Shown here: positions 1 through 5,479 of the stretch, in pieces
How the letters are laid out: each line of letters begins with the position of its first letter
Numbering within the stretch: the first letter of the stretch is position 1
From: Spirochaetia bacterium UBA5368
GTDB lineage: Bacteria > Spirochaetota > UBA4802 > UBA5368
NCBI GenBank assembly: GCA_002407865.1
Contig: DHPI01000013.1
Location: 1,997-8,283, forward strand
DNA: 6,287 nucleotides
Direction of reading: 5' to 3'
The notes under the pieces: generated by a model
The model's input: only the letters and a program-made list of their open reading frames with translations
Database searches by the model: none
What the model was told of the DNA's origin: nothing
Program-made: the position numbers and the translations under genes

Positions 1-711
1 GGCCTGCCCGCGCCGCTCGAAATCGGGATCGCCGGCAAATCGGCAAACCGCACCGATTACTCGGCCGACAGCGACGAAATCCGCGTTCGCGAAAAGGCGC
101 TGGTACGCGCACTCTGCGGCGTAGACACGAAGAATATCCTTACGTTGAACCAGGTGCACGAGGATACAATCCACGACATCGACGTCTATCCCGACCGCGA
201 TACGCCGGTATTCGCCGACGGCGACGGGATGCTGACAGCGCTTCCGGGGCTTGGCATGGTAATCCGCACGGCCGATTGCGTACCCGCTATCGCTTTCGAC
301 GCCAGGCGTACTGTGCTCGGCGCCGCGCACGCGGGGTGGCGAGGCTGCAGATTAAACATTGCCGGAAAGCTGGTACGCACGATGAAAGAGCGCTATGGAT
401 CGGACACGGCGGATATCATCACCTTCATTCTGCCATCAATCGGGCCGCAATCATACGCCGTAAATGACGATGTCGCGGCGCACTTTCCCGATTCAACGCT
501 GACGGTCAATGGCCGTATTCACGTCGATCTGTGGGACAGCATTGGCCGTTCGCTTCTGCACGAGGGAATTCTCCCGGAGAACATCTTTGCATCGGGCGTA
601 TGCACGCGTATCAACCATACCGACTTTTTCTCGCACCGGTACGGCGACACCGGCCGAAACCTGAATTATTGCTGCATAAATCCATGCAAAAAAATCCCCG
701 CAAAAAAGTAG
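1..711 (+). CDS. pgeF: Peptidoglycan editing factor PgeF (YfiH / laccase-domain family), 5' end outside window
   Basis: The reading frame is open from base 1 to the TAG at 709-711, giving 236 visible residues. A TTG at 145 could be read as a start, but the frame upstream of it is coding and matches the family, so the real start lies before the window. E. coli YfiH has about 243 residues, so roughly 15-25 N-terminal residues are probably missing. The metal site of the family is present: His in NQVHED (visible residue 53), Cys in TADC (93) and His in HAGWRG (110). The Cys-to-His spacing of 17 equals that of E. coli C107 and H124. The C-terminal signature CTR...DFFSHR..DTGRNLNYC is also clear. 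Known for the family: a cytoplasmic zinc enzyme that corrects misincorporation of L-Ser for L-Ala in UDP-MurNAc precursors; relatives act on purine nucleosides, and the old label is polyphenol oxidase. Family assignment is firm, but the exact substrate here is inferred. Confidence 0.93.
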   Translation, partial: GLPAPLEIGIAGKSANRTDYSADSDEIRVREKALVRALCGVDTKNILTLNQVHEDTIHDIDVYPDRDTPVFADGDGMLTALPGLGMVIRTADCVPAIAFDARRTVLGAAHAGWRGCRLNIAGKLVRTMKERYGSDTADIITFILPSIGPQSYAVNDDVAAHFPDSTLTVNGRIHVDLWDSIGRSLLHEGILPENIFASGVCTRINHTDFFSHRYGDTGRNLNYCCINPCKKIPAKK

Positions 712-727
712 ACATCTGAATATTTTC

Positions 728-755
728 TTGCACTTTCCCGCCGTCACTGTATTAT
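728..755 (+). promoter_or_regulatory. Sigma-70-like promoter for the HD-domain gene
   Basis: TTGCAC (728-733) is followed after 16 bases by TATTAT (750-755). An overlapping second TATTAT at 753-758 would give a 19-base spacer. The -10 matches the consensus at five of six bases. The site lies just after the pgeF stop and would start a transcript near 762, leaving an 80-base leader before the ATG at 842. This suggests the HD gene can be transcribed apart from pgeF. It was judged by eye only. Confidence 0.45.
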
Positions 756-770
756 TATATGTTGCTCGTT

Positions 771-819
771 ACCGCGCCCGCATGCGAGGGGGCGTGGTGT
801 GAGTATGCCGTAATTCACA
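771..819 (+). promoter_or_regulatory. Leader hairpins upstream of the HD-domain gene
   Basis: A 9-bp stem pairs 771-779 (accgcgccc) with 790-798 (gggcgtggt), with one G-U pair and a 10-base loop. A weaker 7-bp stem pairs 798-804 (tgtgagt) with 813-819 (attcaca), also with one G-U pair, and shares base 798 with the first. Both lie in the predicted leader, 23 or more bases before the ATG. No T-run follows the first stem, so it is not a canonical terminator for pgeF. It may affect mRNA stability or be a regulator site; no known riboswitch class was recognised. Confidence 0.25.
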
Positions 820-841
820 TACAACAAATCAAGGAAGAACC

Positions 842-1780
842 ATGGATACCAACTGCCCGCAACTCTCCCAGATTGTCGCCACATCCGACAGGAAGGCCGT
901 CCTGGCCGAAATAAAAAAAATCTTTTTATACCACTACTCTCGAAGGGGATTTCGTTCGATCAAAAAGAACGCGGCATTGTTACAAAAACTTTTTGAGGGA
1001 AAATTCGCGGGTTACCGGGCATGCAACACGGAATATCACAATCTTTCGCACACGATGGACGCCGCGCTCGCGTCGGCGCGGCTTATTGACGGCTACAACA
1101 TCATCAATCAAACCCTGTCGGAGCGCACGGCGATAAACCTTCTGAATGCGGCGCTGTTTCACGACACCGGCTACATCCAGGAAAGCTGGGACACAGAGGG
1201 CACGGGCGCGAAATATACGTCAGTGCATGTTGAGCGCAGCGTCGCGTTTCTCGAGAGCAATCAACATACGTTCAGGCTTGCGCGCAACGACATCTCCACC
1301 ATCGCGAACCTTATTCGCTGCACCGGTCTCAGCGTTGAAATCGAGAACATCCCCTTCTCGTCGGAAGAAGACCAGTACGCGGGGTGCATACTTGGCACAT
1401 CCGACATTTTAGGGCAGATGGCCGACAGGGCGTATCTCGAAAAATTGATCTTTCTGTATTATGAATTCAGTGAAGCCAACATTCAGGGATTCTCCAGTGA
1501 ATTCGACCTGTTGAGAAAAACGGTGGATTTTTACGATATCACGAAAAAACGGATGGCCGACGCGTACCGCAATGTATTTATCTACGCGCGGCATCACTTC
1601 AAAAAACGATACGGTATCGATAAAAACCTCTACATTGAGGCAATCGACCGGCACATGGATTATTTGCGAAAAATTATCGAGGACGAAACCACAAACTTCC
1701 GCCACAAACTGAAACGCGGCGCATGGGTGCACACACACCGCGGCAACGGATCAGCCGTGAAAGTGAAAAACGCGTGTTGA
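842..1780 (+). CDS. HD-domain phosphodiesterase, cyclic-nucleotide PDE-like
   Basis: 312 residues. The ATG at 842 is preceded by AAGGAAG at 831-837, a well-placed ribosome binding site. The motif order is that of HD metal hydrolases and resembles the class I cyclic nucleotide phosphodiesterases: EYHNLSH (His66, His70), LFHDTGY (His107-Asp108), VHVERS (His129) and GTSDILGQMADRAYL (Asp188). His70, His107, Asp108 and Asp188 would bind two metal ions, and His66 would fit the general acid of the YHNxxH motif. The rest is mostly helical, with a basic tail (residues 284-312). No signal peptide, membrane segment, GAF, PAS or receiver domain is visible, so it is probably cytoplasmic and lacks a recognisable built-in sensor. 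It has its own likely promoter and converges on nrdJ. The substrate is unknown: cyclic AMP or GMP is plausible, but HD proteins also cleave other nucleotides. Family is firm; specificity is inferred. Confidence 0.85.
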   Translation: MDTNCPQLSQIVATSDRKAVLAEIKKIFLYHYSRRGFRSIKKNAALLQKLFEGKFAGYRACNTEYHNLSHTMDAALASARLIDGYNIINQTLSERTAINLLNAALFHDTGYIQESWDTEGTGAKYTSVHVERSVAFLESNQHTFRLARNDISTIANLIRCTGLSVEIENIPFSSEEDQYAGCILGTSDILGQMADRAYLEKLIFLYYEFSEANIQGFSSEFDLLRKTVDFYDITKKRMADAYRNVFIYARHHFKKRYGIDKNLYIEAIDRHMDYLRKIIEDETTNFRHKLKRGAWVHTHRGNGSAVKVKNAC

Positions 1781-1806
1781 CGGCAGCCCGCGAATAATAG
1801 CTGCCG
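1781..1806. terminator. Possible bidirectional hairpin between convergent genes
   Basis: CGGCAGC (1781-1787) and GCTGCCG (1800-1806) form a perfect 7-bp stem around a 12-base loop, starting one base after the HD gene stop. It fills much of the 51-bp gap between the convergent HD gene and nrdJ, where a shared terminator is expected. Neither side has a strong T-run: on the + strand only a short ATTT follows at a distance, and on the - strand a TTTTT lies about 10 bases past the stem inside the HD gene. It is therefore a weak or atypical terminator. Confidence 0.4.
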
Positions 1807-1831
1807 CGATACACAGATTTGCATTACTCCA

Positions 1832-4800
1832 TCAGCCGCAGCGTGAAAATCCGCACACGCGGCACACCGAGCAGCCCGACTCGAACTCGAGCGGCCCGTA
1901 GCACTCCGGACACACGCCGACCATCACGACATCGCTGCCTTTTCCGTTTGTTTCAGCCGCATTTTTAGCGCTTTCAGATCCATTGGCGGTTTTACGAGAG
2001 TCCATATTGAGATGCCGCTCGAGCGCCTTCGCGATCGCGTCGGCGCACGAGTAGATGCGCCCGCCCTTCTCCCATGCCTGGTTTGGACAACGCACGCCCT
2101 TGAGCTGTTTTATAATCTGTTCCGGCTCGATGCCGCACCTGAGCGACAGCGAAATAAGGCGGCTTACCGATTCGGTCTGACTTGCCGCGCAACCGCCGCT
2201 TTTGCCCATGGTGGCGAACACCTCGAACAGGCCGCGCTCGTCCTCATTTATTGTCACATAAAGCGCCCCGCATCCGGTCGTCATCTTTCGCGTTGAGCCC
2301 CATGTTACCTCGTTGCGGGGCCGGGGCGTGATATGCCGCCCGGGGACGCCATCGCTCACCGCCGCTTCGTCACCGCGCTTCACCTCGAGCACCTGGTTCT
2401 CTCGCGAGCCGTCGCGGTACACGGTAACGCCCTTGCATCCAAGACGGTACGCAAGCGTATACACCCGCTCGATATCCTCCACTGTTGCCGAATGTGGAAA
2501 GTTTACCGTCTTCGAAACGGCATTGTCGACATGGCGTTGAAACGCGGCCTGTATTTCCACGTGCGCCTCGGGGCTGATATCGTGCGCGGTCACAAAAACC
2601 TTTCGTATATCGGCGGGAACCTCATCGATTTCCGCCACCGACCCTTCGCGCGCGATTCGTTTCATCAGGTCGTCGGAATAAAACCCCTCCCTGCGCGCCA
2701 TCTCCTCGAAAAACGGATTCACCTCGACAAGCGAATCGTTGTCGAGCACGTTACGCACAAACGCCAGCGCGAAAATCGGCTCGATGCCGCTGGTGGTATC
2801 GGCGATAATGCTGATAGTACCCGTCGGCGCAATGGTGGTTGTCGTCGCGTTGCGCAGCGGCTCCTCCCCCCGGACCGCATAGTCTGACCGCTCAAAGTTG
2901 GGAAACGCCCCGCGCTCCTTCGCCAGTTCCCTGGACGCGGCCTTCGATTCCTCCTGAATTGCCGCCATTATTTCGCCTGCGAGCGTGACCGCCTCGTCCG
3001 AGTCGTAGGGTATGCCGAGCCGTATAAGCATATCGGCAAATCCCATGACGCCCAGCCCGATTTTTCGGTTTGCCCGCGTCGTATCGCCGATGTCGCTCAG
3101 GGGGTACCGGTTGAGATCGATGACGTTATCGAGAAAATGTACCGCGGTACGGGTGAGCTTTTTCAGCTTTTCGTAATCGACGGCATAGCCCCCGTTGTGG
3201 CGCGAGAGCACGCAGGTGAGATTGATGGAGCCGAGATTGCACGATTCGTACGGCAGCAGCGGCTGTTCGCCACAGTTATGCACCTTTACACCATTTGCGT
3301 CGAACAGGTGCGCTCCCGGAATACGGACATCGTACACATCTTCCACTGTATCAGGTGCAATTGACTCGACCCGCGCAATAAACCTCTCCCTGTTGAGTCT
3401 TCTCTTGTACAATTCCAATGTGGATGCAAGCTTCGCCTTCTTTTTCCCGTGCGAAAATCCTACGACATCAGCAAACCTCTGAATGTTCTCTCCTGAAATA
3501 ATCAGTTCGTGTCGGGCCCTGGTCGAATAGGCTTTTTGATTTTCCCTGCCATCAGGAAGCAGTGTAACCCACTTTTTACGGCGCCCCCTTACGATCTTTG
3601 AGACAATTCCAAGCCTGAGAAGCATTCTCTGCAACGCTTCAAGTCTTTCCAGATTGGACTGCGACAGCCCGATGGACGCGCCCTTACGCATCGAACCCTG
3701 AACCGACCCGCCTGTATCAAAAAAGCCCCTCAGAAATCCCGAATAAAAATCACTCGATGTCTTTTCCAGCGCCTCCTCCATAATTCCTTCGTGCCTCTCT
3801 TCCATCCAGACGGGAATGACCGCTTTATCCTGTATAAGCGTCCCATTACCGATACGCAGACCAAGCAGATATCCCTCTTCCCGGCCCCCCTTCCCGGGCC
3901 ATTGGGAATTATTACGATGATCGTTGAGCACCACCGAATCGCCCGACCGCAAATCGCCCGCAGCTTTCCAAACCGTCTCAAGGGAATATCGCGTCTTTTT
4001 ACGCACACACAGCACCGGGTGATCGAATGTCACGCGAATGGTAAAACCCTCCGTCGTTTTTACGCGATATACCTGTTTCGTGGCAGTTTTGAAAAATCCT
4101 TCGCGCGCCGAGGCAAAACCCTTCCCGTCAATTCGCGCCATGAACGGCTTTCCTGTCAGCTCGACGGCTTTGCTGGGCCCGTTATCGGTATGCACCCACG
4201 TGTCGCCGGCGACACAGGGATTGGTGCTTTCGATGCGCCCGATTTTTTTTAGCGGATTATGCTCGTTGATTGTATCGATAAACACAATGCCGGGCTCGCC
4301 GTTCTGCCACGCCTTTTTCACGATGAGCGCAAACACCTCCCGGGCGCTCAGGCGCCACACCGGCGCTCCAGTGCGCGGATTGACGAGATCGTAGTCCTCA
4401 TCGTTTTCAACGGCCTTCATAAACGAGTCGGTAAGCGCCACCGAGATATTGAAGTTTGTAAGGCTGGTCGAATCCTCCTTCGCCGTAATAAACTCGAGTA
4501 TATCGGGGTGGGTCACGTCGAGTATCGCCATGTTCGCCCCGCGCCGCGTACCGCCCTGTTTTACGGTTTCTGTCGCGGTGTTAAAAATCCGCATAAACGA
4601 TACCGGCCCGCTGGATACCCCTGCCGTCGACCGCACCATGTCGTTTTTCGGGCGAAGACGCGAAAATGAAAAACCGGTTCCGCCGCCGCTCTTGTGTATA
4701 AGCGCCATGTTTTTTATGGAATCGAAAATACCGTCCATCGAGTCTTCAACGGGCAGCACAAAGCATGCCGCCAGCTGGCCGAGGGGCCTGCCGGCATTCA

Positions 4801-5092
4801 TGAGCGTGGGGCTGTTCGGCATGAACTCGAGCCCGACCATAACCTCGTAAAACTCCGTCGCAGCGCGCGCGACATCGTCCGCGGTTTTACCGTACAGAAA
4901 ATCCGCGGACGCGATATATTTCGCGATGCGTGAAAACATGTCCTCGGGGGATTCGATCACCTCCCCCTTTTCATTTTTCGCAAGATAACGCTTTTCAAGC
5001 ACAATAGTCGCGTTGGGCGATAATTTCGGCGTCGCCGCGGATCGAATCTGTATGGTATCCCACCTTGGCACAGGGCTTTCTAATGCGGGCAC
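1832..5092 (-). CDS. nrdJ: Adenosylcobalamin-dependent class II ribonucleotide reductase, intein-containing precursor
   Basis: It reduces ribonucleotides to deoxyribonucleotides using a B12-derived radical. I choose GTG at 5092 as the start because GGAGG (5099-5103) lies six bases upstream; the in-frame ATG at 5149 has no ribosome binding site and adds 19 residues unlike the family. From GTG the precursor is 1086 residues, or 772 after removal of the intein (residues 293-606). Class II motifs: KLSPNATIVLEKRYL near the N-terminus; the first redox Cys in QLAACFVLP (110); the finger-loop motif NP/CGEQPLLPYESC with radical Cys607, Glu609 and second redox Cys618 (the same 11-residue spacing as T. 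maritima C322/C333); and PTGTIS (756-761). A TSCPD-type domain (about 928-1028) and a low-complexity linker lead to a C-terminal Cys-rich tail (CPEC, then CSVCRVCGFSRCG), probably a zinc/redox relay that re-reduces the active site. No N-terminal ATP cone is seen. No nrdR, thioredoxin or B12 gene is adjacent. Confidence 0.95.
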   Translation of the reverse strand: MPALESPVPRWDTIQIRSAATPKLSPNATIVLEKRYLAKNEKGEVIESPEDMFSRIAKYIASADFLYGKTADDVARAATEFYEVMVGLEFMPNSPTLMNAGRPLGQLAACFVLPVEDSMDGIFDSIKNMALIHKSGGGTGFSFSRLRPKNDMVRSTAGVSSGPVSFMRIFNTATETVKQGGTRRGANMAILDVTHPDILEFITAKEDSTSLTNFNISVALTDSFMKAVENDEDYDLVNPRTGAPVWRLSAREVFALIVKKAWQNGEPGIVFIDTINEHNPLKKIGRIESTNPCVAGDTWVHTDNGPSKAVELTGKPFMARIDGKGFASAREGFFKTATKQVYRVKTTEGFTIRVTFDHPVLCVRKKTRYSLETVWKAAGDLRSGDSVVLNDHRNNSQWPGKGGREEGYLLGLRIGNGTLIQDKAVIPVWMEERHEGIMEEALEKTSSDFYSGFLRGFFDTGGSVQGSMRKGASIGLSQSNLERLEALQRMLLRLGIVSKIVRGRRKKWVTLLPDGRENQKAYSTRARHELIISGENIQRFADVVGFSHGKKKAKLASTLELYKRRLNRERFIARVESIAPDTVEDVYDVRIPGAHLFDANGVKVHNCGEQPLLPYESCNLGSINLTCVLSRHNGGYAVDYEKLKKLTRTAVHFLDNVIDLNRYPLSDIGDTTRANRKIGLGVMGFADMLIRLGIPYDSDEAVTLAGEIMAAIQEESKAASRELAKERGAFPNFERSDYAVRGEEPLRNATTTTIAPTGTISIIADTTSGIEPIFALAFVRNVLDNDSLVEVNPFFEEMARREGFYSDDLMKRIAREGSVAEIDEVPADIRKVFVTAHDISPEAHVEIQAAFQRHVDNAVSKTVNFPHSATVEDIERVYTLAYRLGCKGVTVYRDGSRENQVLEVKRGDEAAVSDGVPGRHITPRPRNEVTWGSTRKMTTGCGALYVTINEDERGLFEVFATMGKSGGCAASQTESVSRLISLSLRCGIEPEQIIKQLKGVRCPNQAWEKGGRIYSCADAIAKALERHLNMDSRKTANGSESAKNAAETNGKGSDVVMVGVCPECYGPLEFESGCSVCRVCGFSRCG
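3275..4216 (-). mobile_element. Intein in NrdJ with a decayed LAGLIDADG homing endonuclease
   Basis: 314 residues inserted between ESTNP and CGEQPL of NrdJ. Splicing elements are complete: Cys1 in block A (CVAGDTWVHTDNG); block B FTIRVTFDHPV with Thr63 and His66 (TxxH); block F VYDVRIPGAHLFDANG with Asp296 and His303; and block G VHN ending in His313-Asn314, followed by host Cys as +1. The insert between blocks B and F is a LAGLIDADG endonuclease: motif 1 LLGLRIGNG (117-125), motif 2 LRGFFDTGG (162-170), then a basic region and IQRFADVVGF (block H, about 245-254). At position 8 of each motif, where catalytic Asp is expected, motif 1 has Asn124 (codon 3845-3847) and motif 2 has Gly169 (codon 3710-3712). 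Only 36 residues separate the motifs, shorter than usual. Inference: splicing-competent, endonuclease inactive. By eye the insert is less GC-rich than the flanking exteins, which would fit later acquisition. Confidence 0.95.
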
Positions 5093-5095
5093 GGT

Positions 5096-5105
5096 CTTCC
5101 TCCGG
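5096..5105 (-). promoter_or_regulatory. Strong ribosome binding site that decides the nrdJ start
   Basis: On the - strand this reads ccggaggaag. GGAGG (5099-5103) ends six bases before GTG at 5092-5090. The alternative ATG at 5149 has only pyrimidine-rich sequence (ctcgctttc) directly upstream. This is the main reason for preferring the GTG start and a 1086-residue precursor. Confidence 0.7.
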
Positions 5106-5126
5106 AATTGATGTATATGTGTACAG

Positions 5127-5333
5127 TCAGCCAGCTGTCGCCATATCATGAAAGCGAGTAATCAAACGCCGTAAATCATGGTATAGTTGCTGTACTGGCA
5201 ATAATTCGCGCGACAGCCGCATGTCAAATAATAATTCCGCTCTTTTTCGAATAATACCTCTGTATTGAACTATCTTGCAACGCCGTCCGTTCTTTAAACA
5301 CCGTTTTAACGTCCGGAATGCCCTTATAACCAT
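5127..5333 (-). CDS. Possible small basic protein upstream of nrdJ (doubtful)
   Basis: A 68-residue ORF in the gap before nrdJ. It has an ATG at 5333 with TAGGAG (5337-5342) three bases upstream, close but usable, and its TGA lies 34 bases before the nrdJ GTG. The product is rich in Arg and Lys, with an N-terminal basic stretch (RTLKRCLKNGRRCK) and a helix-like C-terminal half (LLPVQQLYHDLRRLITRF). I recognise no family. It would overlap the N-terminus of nrdJ only if the less likely ATG at 5149 were used. Against it: the region is richer in AT than the neighbouring genes, it contains promoter-like hexamers of its own, and open frames of this length occur by chance. It could be a small protein, a leader peptide, or noise. 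Confidence 0.22.
   Translation of the reverse strand: MVIRAFRTLKRCLKNGRRCKIVQYRGIIRKRAELLFDMRLSRELLPVQQLYHDLRRLITRFHDMATAG
5251..5280 (-). promoter_or_regulatory. nrdJ: Candidate promoter of nrdJ
   Basis: On the - strand TTGCAA (5275-5280) is followed after 18 bases by TATTAT (5251-5256), which would give a leader of about 150 bases to the GTG. A consensus TTGACA also occurs at 5222-5227 but has only a poor -10 (TATTGC or TTATTG) at the right distance. Further upstream, TTGAGT (5371-5376) with 17 bases to TATTAA (5348-5353) lies in the AT-rich core. Which of these is used cannot be decided by eye. No convincing NrdR box pair and no cobalamin riboswitch core was found. Confidence 0.35.
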
Positions 5334-5479
5334 TTGCTCCTACTATTTTAATACAATAATGGGGTTAAAAACTCAAATATTTTAATAATATCTATGTATA
5401 CAGGCTCCTATAGGGCATGTCGTGTTGTACGGTAACCGGCGCACGTCGGATAGGAGCTTCAAGGCTCTGACCCCCTACA
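5334..5479. other. Intergenic stretch: AT-rich core and inverted repeat
   Basis: Together with 5093-5333 this makes a gap of nearly 390 bases before the nrdJ GTG. Bases 5341-5400 are strongly AT-rich, unlike the surrounding genes, and probably hold promoter elements for nrdJ. The palindrome TGTATACA lies at 5395-5402. A perfect 8-bp inverted repeat follows (5404-5411 with 5450-5457). No RNA gene was recognised here. Confidence 0.5.
5404..5457. repeat. Inverted repeat downstream of the membrane-protein gene
   Basis: GCTCCTAT (5404-5411) and ATAGGAGC (5450-5457) are perfect inverted copies around 38 bases. As + strand RNA the stem extends to 10 bp (5402-5411 with 5450-5459, one G-U). A shorter inner pairing CGTG/CACG (5421-5424 with 5442-5445) is possible. 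It lies 23 bases past the stop of the - strand membrane gene, where a terminator might be, but no T-run follows on that strand. A third copy of GCTCCTA occurs at 5336-5342, where on the - strand it supplies the putative ribosome binding site of the small ORF. The function is unknown. Confidence 0.4.

Noticed and set aside
145..147. TTG at 145 as the start of pgeF
   Set aside because: The frame is open and family-like upstream to base 1, and starting here would remove the N-terminal part of the fold just before the conserved QVH motif. The gene is simply cut by the window.
798..819. A CRP-like site (TGTGA...TCACA) upstream of the HD phosphodiesterase
   Set aside because: The half-sites are 12 bases apart instead of 6, so it does not fit a CRP operator.
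2333..2887. A 184-residue open frame on the + strand opposite nrdJ, and other long + strand frames at 3791-4252 and 4259-4669
   Set aside because: They lie antisense to strongly conserved nrdJ or intein codons, have no recognisable motifs, and are expected in GC-rich DNA.
3275..4216. Reading the extra 314 residues of NrdJ as a domain insertion or an assembly error
   Set aside because: Both boundaries carry exact intein splice motifs (Cys1 and His-Asn/Cys), and the flanks rejoin into the conserved NPCGEQPL motif.
5110..5126. An NrdR-box-like palindromic stretch (tgtatatgtgtaca) near the nrdJ start
   Set aside because: It does not align well with the NrdR consensus at the central positions, and no second box at the usual spacing was found.
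5402..5459. The inverted repeat as a rho-independent terminator of the membrane gene
   Set aside because: The 38-base loop is too long and no T-run follows on the - strand.
5093..5479. A cobalamin riboswitch ahead of the B12-dependent nrdJ
   Set aside because: Searched for because of the cofactor, but no B12-box-like core or typical multi-stem arrangement was seen on the - strand.
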